A stretch of DNA of 64,000 nucleotides from Spirochaetes bacterium GWE1_32_154 (GTDB taxonomy: Bacteria; Spirochaetota; GWE2-31-10). The stretch spans positions 62,001-126,000 of the forward strand of contig MIAY01000001.1 in assembly GCA_001829315.1 (NCBI GenBank), written 5' to 3'. This document shows, in pieces, positions 17,376 through 26,159 of this stretch. Under the pieces are notes generated by a model. That model was not told the DNA's origin. It did no database searches and was given only the letters and a program-made list of their open reading frames with translations. The first letter of the stretch is position 1; every line of letters starts with the position of its first letter. The translations under genes were made by a program, and so were the position numbers.

Positions 17376-18340
17376 CTCACTGTATTCGTAATATAGTGAT
17401 AAACCGATAAAGCTGCTTTAGCGCCTTCGCCTGCTGCAATTACAATCTGATTATATGGCACACTCGTTACATCCCCAGCTGCATAAATACCGGCAATACT
17501 TGTTTTACAATTTCCATCAATAACGATTTCACCTGATTTATTAAGCGCCAGTAAACCATCTGCAAACTTTATGTTCGGGGCAAGACCGATTTCTACAAAA
17601 ATCCCATCAGCAGGTTCTTCAATCAATTCTCCAGTTGTCCGATTTCTTCTAACAATAGAACTAACAACTTTATCACCCTTGATTTTATTAATTTCAGAGT
17701 CATATACTATTTCAACATTTTCATACAATGATAATTTATCAGTCAATAATTTATCCGCAGTTATTGCATCACCTCTGACAATAAGTTTAACAAGTCTTGC
17801 TATTCGTGCAAGATCAAGAGCTGCCTCTACACCTGAATTTCCACCGCCGACTACGGTTACAATTTTATTTTTAAACAATGGCGCATCGCATGTTACACAG
17901 TAAGCAACACCACGGCCAAGAAATTCATCCTCACCAGGCACACCTAATTTTCTCCATGTGCATCCCGTTGCTATTATAACCGTTTTTGTTTTATACGCAG
18001 TAGAATCTGATAATATAACCGTCTTTTGGGATGAATTTGACTCCAAACCAATTACCTCTTTCCCTTCAGAATAAGCAATCTCAAATTGTTTTACTTGATC
18101 TTTAAATTTCTCAACTAAATCAAACCCTTCAATGTATCTGAACCCTAAATAATTCTCAACACTACTCGTTTCACTTACCTGACCGCCGGGTAATTTTACA
18201 ATCATTGCTGTTTTAAGACCTTTTCTCATACAATACACTGCTGCTGTAAAACCCGCAGGCCCTCCTCCTATTATTATTGTATCATACAGAACGTTGCTGT
18301 CTAAATTCTTCACTTTACTTTCTTTATTTATAAGTTCCAT
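17372..18340 (-). CDS. Thioredoxin-reductase-like flavoprotein
   Basis: 322 residues with the FAD motif GGGPAG (25-30), the redox pair CVTC (C148, C151) and the second dinucleotide motif VVGGGNSGVEAA. The stretch after it reads LIVRGDAITADKLL where NADPH-using TrxB has HRRxxxR, so it looks more like the AhpF-type NADH site or another donor. A strong AAGGAG precedes the ATG. The gene lies 12 bases after hydF and closes the hydrogenase-maturation operon, so a redox role linked to that system is plausible but not shown. Confidence 0.85.
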   Translation of the reverse strand: MELINKESKVKNLDSNVLYDTIIIGGGPAGFTAAVYCMRKGLKTAMIVKLPGGQVSETSSVENYLGFRYIEGFDLVEKFKDQVKQFEIAYSEGKEVIGLESNSSQKTVILSDSTAYKTKTVIIATGCTWRKLGVPGEDEFLGRGVAYCVTCDAPLFKNKIVTVVGGGNSGVEAALDLARIARLVKLIVRGDAITADKLLTDKLSLYENVEIVYDSEINKIKGDKVVSSIVRRNRTTGELIEEPADGIFVEIGLAPNIKFADGLLALNKSGEIVIDGNCKTSIAGIYAAGDVTSVPYNQIVIAAGEGAKAALSVYHYITNTVS

Positions 18341-18352
18341 GTTTGTAACTCC

Positions 18353-19561
18353 TTAATTATTTATCCACAAGTTATATTCATAAGGGAATGGTTCTAAAGC
18401 TCTTGGTAAAACCCCAAAAGCCCATGCGAGAAACAAACCATAATTTGTTGCATGAATTTGGTTGTTTTTCAGTATATCCAATCGTCTTGTCATATCATTT
18501 TTAGTTACCATACAACCGGCACAATTTATAACAAGCTGATATTCTTTTAATTTTTCGGAGGACGGTATTTCTTTTGCGAATTCAAACGTTACAGAAGGTT
18601 CGGCAAGTTGCTTAAAAAGCCTCGGGATTTTAACAGTACCAATATCATCAGCCTGTTTATGATGATTGCACGATTCAAGAACAAGAATTTTTCCTTCAGG
18701 TTTTATATTCTTTAAATATTTCGCACCTTCGACAAAATATGCAAGATCTCCTTTTTTTCTGGCAAACAATATCGAAAAAGATGTAAGCATCTGGTCTTCC
18801 GGAATATCTGCAGCAACTTTATTAAAAACCTGGCTGTCGGTAATAACAAGTTTTGGTTTCACACCAAGTTTATCATAAATGTATCGTAATTCCCTTTCTT
18901 TAACTATCAGAACAGAACAGTCTTTATCAAGCAAATCTCTAATAGTTTCAACCTGTGGTAAAATAAGCCTTCCTTTCGGTGCGGCAAGATCTATAGGAGT
19001 CACAAGAATAACAAGGTCATTTTCATTGGTTAAACCTTCAACCGGAGTTATCTCTCTTTTAACATGATCAAATAATTCAATAATCGTGTTTTTTAATAGA
19101 TCAATTCCTTCACCGGTTATATTATTAATAAATACTTTTGGCGTTTGACCAATTTTTTTTGTATTATCAGTATGTATTTCCCCATCAGCAAACGTGAAAG
19201 CAATAATCAGATTTTTATTCTGATATTTTTCAATTATTTCAAGTTCTTCACGCGTTAAAGATGTATCACCTCTTGAAACAAGTATAACAATATCTGCAAT
19301 TTCCAATCGGTCAATCGTTTTTTTTACCCGCAAATTACCAAGTTCACCTACATCATCAAAACCTGCCGTATCAATTATTGCAACACTTCCTAATTTACCC
19401 AGCTCAAAACTTCTTGTTACAGGGTCTGTTGTCGTCCCGGCATGATTTGAAACAATTGAAACTTCTCTACCGAATATGTTATTAACTAACGAAGATTTCC
19501 CGGCATTTCTTAAACCGAACAGAACAATTTTGGGTTGTTCCGATAGCGGGGTATTTGTCAC
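18353..19561 (-). CDS. hydF: [FeFe]-hydrogenase maturation GTPase HydF
   Basis: 402 residues. A small Ras-like GTPase domain (GLRNAGKSS P-loop, HAGTTTDPV G2, DTAGFDDVG G3) is followed by a dimerisation domain and a C-terminal cluster-binding domain with CNHH and NCAGC, the CxH...HCxxC arrangement of HydF with the second His replaced by Asn. HydF is the scaffold on which the diiron subcluster is built by HydE and HydG before transfer to the hydrogenase. The start is GTG; its GGGAG site lies in the last codons of the upstream gene, implying coupled translation. HydE, HydG and the hydrogenase are not in the window. Confidence 0.92.
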   Translation of the reverse strand: MTNTPLSEQPKIVLFGLRNAGKSSLVNNIFGREVSIVSNHAGTTTDPVTRSFELGKLGSVAIIDTAGFDDVGELGNLRVKKTIDRLEIADIVILVSRGDTSLTREELEIIEKYQNKNLIIAFTFADGEIHTDNTKKIGQTPKVFINNITGEGIDLLKNTIIELFDHVKREITPVEGLTNENDLVILVTPIDLAAPKGRLILPQVETIRDLLDKDCSVLIVKERELRYIYDKLGVKPKLVITDSQVFNKVAADIPEDQMLTSFSILFARKKGDLAYFVEGAKYLKNIKPEGKILVLESCNHHKQADDIGTVKIPRLFKQLAEPSVTFEFAKEIPSSEKLKEYQLVINCAGCMVTKNDMTRRLDILKNNQIHATNYGLFLAWAFGVLPRALEPFPYEYNLWINN

Positions 19562-19563
19562 TA

Positions 19564-20106
19564 TTAACTCCCTGTACCCATTAAATCAGATATTAACGCA
19601 TCAATATCATTTTGAGCTAAAACTGTTTTTCTTTCAAATGCAAGTTCTCTATTTGCTTCTTTCAATTTATTAAGAAGACTAAAAATAATAATCATAAGAA
19701 TTTTTATTCCGGCACCGGGATGAGATTTTATAAAGCGTATAAGATTTTCTCTATCAATACGCATTGTAATAACAGGGTCATTAGCAAAAACATCAGCAGT
19801 TCTTTCAACATTCATAAATACCGCTGCCTCACCAAATGTTTCACTTTTACCTATTGTACAAATATAAACATCTTTTATAACACCTTCTTCATCTGTTTGT
19901 TTAACGGTAACCCGCACTGAACCGTCTAATACAGCATACAAATATGAACTTATTTCACCTTCAGCAACAATTACTTCGTTACTGTTATACTCTACAATTT
20001 CAATAACCTTAGCTATTTCTTCAATTTCCTCAGGACTTAATAACTCAAGCATTTTTATTCTTTTAAGTTTGCTGCTGATGTCAGAATTAATCTCTTTTAT
20101 TTGCAT
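19564..20106 (-). CDS. Cyclic-nucleotide-binding domain protein
   Basis: A 180-residue soluble protein with one cNMP-binding beta-roll (about residues 20-140). The phosphate-binding cassette reads FGEAAVFMNVERTADVFA, with the conserved Glu and Arg, so it should bind a cyclic nucleotide. There is no HTH, kinase or channel domain; the C-terminal 40 residues are a predicted helix rich in Lys and Glu. It ends 2 bases before hydF and supplies its ribosome site. A link between cyclic-nucleotide signalling and hydrogenase maturation is suggested by position only. Confidence 0.8.
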   Translation of the reverse strand: MQIKEINSDISSKLKRIKMLELLSPEEIEEIAKVIEIVEYNSNEVIVAEGEISSYLYAVLDGSVRVTVKQTDEEGVIKDVYICTIGKSETFGEAAVFMNVERTADVFANDPVITMRIDRENLIRFIKSHPGAGIKILMIIIFSLLNKLKEANRELAFERKTVLAQNDIDALISDLMGTGS

Positions 20107-20193
20107 TTGATTCTCCTGTTAAACTCTTCGTATTATAATACAGTTTTTATAGCTTTTCAACAACCGTCATAAAAAAATACTTTTACAGAGCTT

Positions 20194-21489
20194 CTATGGA
20201 TTAAATACTTTTTTTATATCTTCATCCGGGATATTTGTTTCATTTTTGATGAAATTTTTTATCTCAACTAATGATGTCAGATTGCTTTCTTTTGATTTTT
20301 TGTATAATTCTTTTGCTTTGTTATACCCGATTAATGGAAGGAGACAATTAAAAATAATTTTTGAATTAATGCAATTCTCTTCTATCTTCTTTGTATTTAT
20401 TTGTATGATATTAATAAATTTTGATAAAAACGCATCAATCAGTTTGACTAAATCATGATAGATTGTGATAAGAGATTCTGTTAAAAAGGGTAAATAGGGG
20501 TTTAATTGTAATTGCCCGTTTTGAACATACAAATCAATCTTAAAACATTCACCTTGTATATTAAAAGCAAGCCCCCGTATAAACTCAAGAATTACAGGAT
20601 TTCTTTTTGCTGCCATAATCGATGAACCATATTGAAGCTCAGTCGGGTCAATTTCATCAATATCAGATGAAGTGTAAAAGAGTAAATCCCCTGCAATTTT
20701 CACAATAGATAATGCGATTAATTTATAACCATTGGCAAGTTCTGCGTATTTATCGGCATTTGATATTTCATCGGGTAAATTCTGAGACCTGCATAACGGC
20801 AAGCCGGTACTGTTTCTCAATTGTTTTTCAGCTTCAAATGAATAATTAATGCTCGCACCAAACCCGGTTCCAATCGCCGTCCCGCCTAATGCTATAGTCC
20901 TGATTCTTTCTTTCAGTTTATTTAATCTCCACCGGTCACGTTCAACAGGGCCGGCAAAACTGCCGAAAACCTGTCCGAGAGTGATAGGCAACGCTGCCTG
21001 CATTTCTGTTCTGCCTGTCATTACTATTGAAGAATATTCATTTTCCTTCGTTATTAAAGCTTCCTGAAGTTTCACAATTTTATCTTCAACTCGTGATAAA
21101 TGTCTATACGCCATTATGGTTAGTGCAGTAGTAAAAGTATCATTTGTCGATTGAAACAGATTTACTTTTTCAATCGGATCAATTTCAAACCCGGCTTTCT
21201 GAGACGCTGTTAACGCAATTACTTCATTTATATTCATATTAATGCTTGTTCCGGCACCGCCTTGCTTGAACCCGGTTACGATTAAATCATCAAATTTTCC
21301 TTGTATTAACGAATCTATTGAATTAATTATTGCGGTATATTCTTCTTCGGAAAGTTTATCAGTTACCTTATACAGTGATACTATTGCTGCTTTTTTTACA
21401 TCGCCATACGCTGCAATGAAATCTCGATCAAGAGATCCGATACCGAAATTCTCAATGGCCAGTTTTGTCTGATTGCCAATTGTTTTCAT
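20194..21489 (-). CDS. Aspartate ammonia-lyase-like enzyme of the hydrogenase operon
   Basis: 431 residues of the fumarase/aspartase superfamily, with the signature GSSIMAAKRNPVI (canonical GSxxMxxKxN) near residue 289 and TGRTEMQAALPI near residue 157. It is somewhat shorter than standard aspartases (about 465 residues). Aspartase-like genes are often found beside hydE/hydF, where released ammonia has been proposed to feed synthesis of the bridging dithiomethylamine ligand. The neighbours here (TM1266-type regulator, hydF) fit that context. Substrate is inferred, not read directly. Confidence 0.75.
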   Translation of the reverse strand: MKTIGNQTKLAIENFGIGSLDRDFIAAYGDVKKAAIVSLYKVTDKLSEEEYTAIINSIDSLIQGKFDDLIVTGFKQGGAGTSINMNINEVIALTASQKAGFEIDPIEKVNLFQSTNDTFTTALTIMAYRHLSRVEDKIVKLQEALITKENEYSSIVMTGRTEMQAALPITLGQVFGSFAGPVERDRWRLNKLKERIRTIALGGTAIGTGFGASINYSFEAEKQLRNSTGLPLCRSQNLPDEISNADKYAELANGYKLIALSIVKIAGDLLFYTSSDIDEIDPTELQYGSSIMAAKRNPVILEFIRGLAFNIQGECFKIDLYVQNGQLQLNPYLPFLTESLITIYHDLVKLIDAFLSKFINIIQINTKKIEENCINSKIIFNCLLPLIGYNKAKELYKKSKESNLTSLVEIKNFIKNETNIPDEDIKKVFNP

Positions 21490-21501
21490 ATATCACCTTT
21501 A

Positions 21502-21762
21502 TTACTCTTCCGAATTTGTTGCTTTTGTGAGCACTGATTTAACCTGAACACTTTTAAGACGACCGATTTTGCCGGTCATTGCTCCTATTTCATCGGTTGT
21601 CCCGTCGACAATCACTGAAATGACATGGACACCGCGGTCTTTAACAGGAAGACCAAGTCGCCCTATTATTATAGAACCACAATTTGATAAGATAGTATTG
21701 ATTTCAGAAACAACGTGAAGATCTGTCAAAAGAATTGCAACACACCCGATTCTCTTCTCCAT
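21502..21762 (-). CDS. TM1266-type iron-only hydrogenase system regulator
   Basis: An 86-residue ACT-like ferredoxin-fold protein (MEKRIGCVAILLTD, then IIGRLGLPVKDRGVHVISV) matching the putative regulator family found with [FeFe]-hydrogenase maturation genes. It resembles the C-terminal domain of NikR-like regulators but has no DNA-binding domain, so its regulatory role is putative. It is the first gene of the operon, 12 bases before the aspartase-like gene, downstream of a good promoter. Confidence 0.85.
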   Translation of the reverse strand: MEKRIGCVAILLTDLHVVSEINTILSNCGSIIIGRLGLPVKDRGVHVISVIVDGTTDEIGAMTGKIGRLKSVQVKSVLTKATNSEE

Positions 21763-21799
21763 CAGAAATATCCTTTAGATTAGACTGTTTGATACCGAA

Positions 21800-21828
21800 T
21801 ATTTACTCTATATGATAAAAAATATCAA
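21800..21828 (-). promoter_or_regulatory. Predicted sigma-70 promoter of the hydrogenase-maturation operon
   Basis: On the minus strand TTGATA (21823-21828) is followed after 17 bases by TAAATA (21800-21805), placing the start about 30 bases before the first ATG of the operon. Between here and the cadherin-like gene at 22137 the only other notable structure is the 21-bp inverted repeat at 22030. Confidence 0.5.
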
Positions 21829-22029
21829 GTAAAATAGATGATAAGGATAGTTTACCCATGGTTTAACCTCAATAAGCGTAAACCGATTCGCTATTGTATA
21901 TTACAAAAAAAAATTTGCCCAAACTCAACCATTATCGAAGGCAAGGCAATATAATTGTTACATATTATGCGTATCATACAAAAACTAAACTACTTTATTA
22001 ATAATTGTAGTTTTTGAAGTTCTAAGTAA

Positions 22030-22083
22030 AAATCAATAGTAAATGCAAATTAAAATAATTTTATTTGCATTTACTATTGATTT
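22030..22083. repeat. 21-bp perfect inverted repeat upstream of lipoprotein gene
   Basis: The arms at 22030-22050 and 22063-22083 are perfect complements (left arm begins AAATCAATAGTAAATGC), separated by a 12-base A+T loop. It is followed by CTTTTT and lies 53 bases before the ATG at 22137. It could terminate transcription in one direction, stabilise the leader RNA or bind a protein. Confidence 0.8.
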
Positions 22084-22136
22084 CTTTTTAAAAGCGAATT
22101 ACTCTAATTTATATTAACTTATTAAGGAGATTTATT

Positions 22137-23117
22137 ATGAGAAGGGAAAGAAAGAATAATTTTTTTACTACAGTTTTCATTGTTTTTATGTCTGTTTTTA
22201 TAGTATCTTGCGAAATTCCGAAAGGAACAGATGCGACATTATCAGATATCTCGGTAACAACCCCAATCAGCATTAACTTAGAGCCTGCCTTTTCAGCAAC
22301 CACGTTCGATTATACAATTAGTAACCTTGATGCAACAAGCATTACTATGATATTTACTAAAACAGATACTAAGGCTACAATCACTTCCATTAAGTACAAC
22401 GGATCAGAACAGACGGTATCAGACACTGTAACTTTTACTGAACTCCAATCAACAAATACAATCATAGTACTTGTTACAGCAGAAGATGGATCAAGTGCAA
22501 AAACGTACACAATTATAATTACTACATCCGCACCACTTTCTTATACTGTATCCGGAAGTATTACTGTACCTGATAATACTTATTGGACTAAAATCAAAGT
22601 CGGTGTATTAACAAAAGGAACAACTGCTCCTTCCAAAAATATTCAATATATGGCAGCAACAATACAAACACCAATTACCCATATTAATAATGTTTATTAT
22701 TATGATTCAACAACAACTGGAACACCAGGGGAGTTTTCTATTAATAAAGCCACCATTACCGGTACTGATGATATGACAAGAACGTATTCACTGACACTAC
22801 CGGATTTTGTAAGTCAAGAAAAATATTTTGTAGTGGCATGGTATGATGATGATGACGATGATAAATGGGATGTTCTTAATGAAAATAATTATAATGGCAT
22901 AACAGGGTCTGAATATATACGGCTTCCTGTTGCTGCCGAAATAATTACTGATAGTACAACTTATACTGACAATGCAATAAGTTCATTCTTCCTTTATGGA
23001 ACATCAAGTCATGATATTTCGTTTATTAGTATTGGAAATAACATAGTTGTTTCATATGGTACTTTACCTACAACATTACCAGGTGTTAATTTTACATTCA
23101 CAAAAAACGCTTACTAA
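22137..23117 (+). CDS. Lipoprotein with cadherin-like beta-sandwich domain
   Basis: 326 residues with a signal peptide and lipobox (FIVSC, Cys at about residue 23). Residues 30-130 match the bacterial cadherin-like beta-sandwich domain: LSDISVTTPISINLEPAF, FDYTISNLD and a final VTAEDGSSAKTYTIII. A second beta-rich region (about 135-326) includes an acidic YDDDDDDKWD loop that may bind calcium. A strong AAGGAG stands before the ATG. Probably a surface or periplasmic lipoprotein; no partner is evident. It is bracketed by long perfect hairpins. Confidence 0.75.
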   Translation: MRRERKNNFFTTVFIVFMSVFIVSCEIPKGTDATLSDISVTTPISINLEPAFSATTFDYTISNLDATSITMIFTKTDTKATITSIKYNGSEQTVSDTVTFTELQSTNTIIVLVTAEDGSSAKTYTIIITTSAPLSYTVSGSITVPDNTYWTKIKVGVLTKGTTAPSKNIQYMAATIQTPITHINNVYYYDSTTTGTPGEFSINKATITGTDDMTRTYSLTLPDFVSQEKYFVVAWYDDDDDDKWDVLNENNYNGITGSEYIRLPVAAEIITDSTTYTDNAISSFFLYGTSSHDISFISIGNNIVVSYGTLPTTLPGVNFTFTKNAY

Positions 23118-23128
23118 CTGAAAATTTT

Positions 23129-23167
23129 ATTTAAATGGAGCCAATACCAAATTGGCTCCATTTAAAT
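23129..23167 (+). terminator. 17-bp perfect hairpin after the lipoprotein gene
   Basis: Arms at 23129-23145 and 23151-23167 (left arm ATTTAAATGGAGCCAAT) pair perfectly around a 5-base loop, 12 bases after the stop codon. The 3' side is A+T-rich but has no real U-run, so it may be a terminator in either direction or an RNA-stability element. Confidence 0.65.
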
Positions 23168-23414
23168 AATGAAACCATTGCTACCCGCCCAAAATTGAGA
23201 AGTTATAAAATATGGAATATACAACTCATAAAAAAATAATAATATAATCATAAGTAACATCACTTAAATTACGCAATATGAAGGAATTAAAAACAATGTA
23301 ATTCAACCCGAGTATTTTATCAAAGGTCATAAAAAAAATGATTTGAAAATCAAGTCTCAAAATTTAAAGTAAATTATAAAACATCTATATTTTTATACTA
23401 CATTCTAATGACTA

Positions 23415-23436
23415 CCATAATTTTTGCAAAAACCTC
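23415..23436 (-). repeat. Possible half copy of the dispersed repeat
   Basis: On the minus strand GAGGTTTTTGCAAAAATTAT resembles the left box GAGGCTCTTGCAAAAATCAT of the composite repeat, with a few differences and no second half nearby. The rest of the 468-base gap (23118-23585) holds a hairpin after the lipoprotein gene, a promoter-like sequence before the caspase gene and no gene that I can see. Confidence 0.35.
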
Positions 23437-23500
23437 TATGGCGTGAATAAAAAAAACTTGTTTCTTAAGTCTTTTTTTCATGTTAAATATGACTTATTAC

Positions 23501-23529
23501 TTGTAATTTTAACAATTTAACATTATATA
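23501..23529 (+). promoter_or_regulatory. Predicted promoter of the caspase-LRR pair
   Basis: TTGTAA (23501-23506) and TATATA (23524-23529) are separated by 17 bases, 57 bases before the ATG of the caspase-like gene. The A+T-rich context makes chance matches common. Confidence 0.4.
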
Positions 23530-23585
23530 TTAACCGACTCATCATCTTATTAGAATAATGAGATCTATTAACTTCTGGTGGGTAT

Positions 23586-25124
23586 ATGTCAATACAAAAA
23601 ATATTCATATTTGCCGTAATTTTTTCTGCATTTATACTTAACGCTGATGAACGTGGATTAAAAAAAACAATAAAAAATCTTGATCCTGAAGCTACAATTG
23701 GTAAACAATATGCGGTGATTATCGCAATTAATACTTATGAATCATGGAATCCGTTGATGGGGCCGGTTAAAGATGCTAAGAAAATAAAGAAAGTTCTCGA
23801 GACAGATTATTTTATTGATGAATTTATTGAACTTTATAATGAAGAAGCAACAAAATCAAATATTATAAAAATGTTTCGTCGTCTTCAGGATGATGTTAAA
23901 CCGGAAGATTCAATCTTGATTTTTTATGCGGGACACGGACATCTGGATCATGCTTCAGATACCGGTTTCTGGATACCTGTAAATGGTGGTACCGATATTT
24001 ATGATCAATTAAACTGGATACCAAATCAGCAGATCAGAGGATTAATTGGCAATATAAAATCCCGTCATATATGTATTATATCGGATTCATGTTTTTCCGG
24101 TGACCTGCTTGATACAAATAGAGGGTCTCAACCTGAAATCAATAATGAATACTATAAAACGGCATATAAAAGAGTTTCGAGACAAATATTATCATCCGGT
24201 GCCTCTGAAACAGTTTCTGATGACTCTGATTTTGCAAAACAGATAGTTCTATCACTGGAGGGAAACACAAAACCGGTTATAGATACAATGACGCTCTTTA
24301 ATGAAGTCAAGTTAGGGGTTAGAGGTCAGACACCGATGTTTGGTGAACTCAAATCTACCGGTCATCAATCCGGTGCAGGATTTTTATTATTTAGAAAAGG
24401 TGTTGAAAATGACCCGGTATCTAATGATGAATCAATTACGCCCGTAACAATAATTCCTGAAGAAATCATACCAAAAGTCGAAATACCTTTGAAATCCGCT
24501 AAAACAGCCGAAGAATATCTTGCTGATCTGAATATGATAATGAAGTCTGATTTAAGTACATCTTATCTCATAACCACTAATGTATCAAAACTTATTGATA
24601 TAAAAAAAGAAATCGAGAATAATGGTGCTATGAGCATGGTGCTCGATACAAAAATACAGGATATAAAAAAATTGTTTTCACTGCACCGAAACTTAATAGC
24701 TATAAATGAAAAGCGTGAAATTGCAAAGAAAAGATTTAAAGTATCCATGACCTCCGGGGGAATATTATTAGGTGCCGGCATTATTTCAGGAGTGATATCA
24801 GGATCGCTCTTTGGAACCATGGCGTATTATAATGATAAATTTATTGAAGCAGACCAATATTATCATAATGTTTACACTTCGCAAGCGCAATCTGAAGCAT
24901 TGCAATATGCACAGGATGTTAATAACCTGACCGTATCAGCAAGTGTTATGGCAGTTATAACCGGTTTATTTATCACAGGCGGATCTATTGTATTCGGACT
25001 TGCTCCTTATGACATACAATATAAAAAACAATATGATGAGATTCAATCAAATATCGAAAAATTTAATATGTCATTCACTGCCGGTAAAGATAAAATGGCA
25101 TTTTCATTTCAGATTCATTTTTAA
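23586..25124 (+). CDS. Exported caspase-like (C14) protease with C-terminal membrane helices
   Basis: 512 residues. An N-terminal signal peptide (residues 1-20, ending FILNA) precedes a caspase p20 domain (about 40-265) with the catalytic dyad His117 (FYAGHGHLD) and Cys169 (IISDSCFSGDLL). A linker of about 80 residues and a helical region lead to two hydrophobic segments (about 390-415 and 445-470, GGILLGAGIISGVISGS and MAVITGLFITGGS). The protease domain should lie outside the cytoplasm, anchored by the C-terminal helices. Caspase-like proteins cut after basic residues in bacteria and plants; the target here is unknown. An LRR lipoprotein gene follows after 12 bases. Confidence 0.85.
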   Translation: MSIQKIFIFAVIFSAFILNADERGLKKTIKNLDPEATIGKQYAVIIAINTYESWNPLMGPVKDAKKIKKVLETDYFIDEFIELYNEEATKSNIIKMFRRLQDDVKPEDSILIFYAGHGHLDHASDTGFWIPVNGGTDIYDQLNWIPNQQIRGLIGNIKSRHICIISDSCFSGDLLDTNRGSQPEINNEYYKTAYKRVSRQILSSGASETVSDDSDFAKQIVLSLEGNTKPVIDTMTLFNEVKLGVRGQTPMFGELKSTGHQSGAGFLLFRKGVENDPVSNDESITPVTIIPEEIIPKVEIPLKSAKTAEEYLADLNMIMKSDLSTSYLITTNVSKLIDIKKEIENNGAMSMVLDTKIQDIKKLFSLHRNLIAINEKREIAKKRFKVSMTSGGILLGAGIISGVISGSLFGTMAYYNDKFIEADQYYHNVYTSQAQSEALQYAQDVNNLTVSASVMAVITGLFITGGSIVFGLAPYDIQYKKQYDEIQSNIEKFNMSFTAGKDKMAFSFQIHF

Positions 25125-25136
25125 CAGGGGGATTAT

Positions 25137-26096
25137 ATGAAACAACTAACATTACTTCTTTTAGCAGGAATTATTTTAATCAATAGCATGTCATGTTATC
25201 GTAATATAGATGAATTAGAATCTCAATACGAAAAAGATAAAAAAGTGGCATTGACTGATGGAACGGACGTACCACAAAGTGATGCAGAAATAGTAGAAGC
25301 AGATTCACTTGCTCTTGCTATTATTTTTTCGCCTGGAGATTCTATCAATAGCGTTACAAAAAATGTTACTCTTCCGTTGAAGGGAAACAATGACTGTGAT
25401 ATTTCCTGGTATAGCAACAAACCCGTAACGATATCATCAACAGGTACAGTGAGACAACCAGACAAAGGGGCTGGTGATGAAAAAGTTCAATTATCTGCAA
25501 CTATTACTAAAGGCTCAAGTCGTGTTTTTAAAGATTTTAATCTTATTGTAAAAGAAGGAGATTTCCCATATATACAAAATTATATAACGTACATTATTAA
25601 TGAAGCTAATGAAATTGAAGTCAGTGACTTTGATTCAAATATGGGTAATACGGTGATAATTTCTTCAATGATACTAAACCGAAGTGTCGAAGTTATAGGC
25701 TACAGAGCTTTTGCCAATGCAGAATATATAACAAGTATCCAAATTCCTTCTGGTATAAAAAAGATTAATAATGGTGCATTTAATAACTGTTCATCAATGA
25801 CATCTATTTCAATTCCTGATTCTGTTACATCAATAGGCAATTATGCATTTTATGGATGTACTGAACTTAGTAGTATTACCATTCCACAAAATGTAACCAT
25901 AATCGGCAATGATGCATTTTATGCTTGTAGTTCATTGAAAAACATATATATTAAAACATCTGTAGCACCATCTATTTCTGTTAATGCATTTGACGGGGTA
26001 AGTAAATGTACTCTTCATATAAAATCCGGTGCGACAGGTTTTACTATTTTACCCTGGTCTGATACAAGTAAAATTACTATTGTTTCTGATTTGTAG
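25137..26096 (+). CDS. BspA-type leucine-rich-repeat lipoprotein with Ig-like domain
   Basis: 319 residues. A lipoprotein signal peptide ends at NSMSC (Cys20). Residues 55-145 resemble an atrophied bacterial Ig-like domain (VTLPLKG, ISWYSNKP, ISSTGTVRQP). Residues 180-300 hold three to four LRR_5/BspA repeats: IPSGIKKINNGAFNNCSSM, IPDSVTSIGNYAFYGC and IPQNVTIIGNDAFYACSSL. Such proteins are surface-exposed and often bind host or matrix proteins. GGGGG stands before the ATG. Its 12-base spacing from the caspase gene suggests one transcript and perhaps a shared location in the envelope. Confidence 0.8.
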   Translation: MKQLTLLLLAGIILINSMSCYRNIDELESQYEKDKKVALTDGTDVPQSDAEIVEADSLALAIIFSPGDSINSVTKNVTLPLKGNNDCDISWYSNKPVTISSTGTVRQPDKGAGDEKVQLSATITKGSSRVFKDFNLIVKEGDFPYIQNYITYIINEANEIEVSDFDSNMGNTVIISSMILNRSVEVIGYRAFANAEYITSIQIPSGIKKINNGAFNNCSSMTSISIPDSVTSIGNYAFYGCTELSSITIPQNVTIIGNDAFYACSSLKNIYIKTSVAPSISVNAFDGVSKCTLHIKSGATGFTILPWSDTSKITIVSDL

Positions 26097-26159
26097 TATT
26101 GAAACAAGTCATCCTGATACTAATCAAAAGTCTCAGGTTGACCTGTTCATTACTACTCT

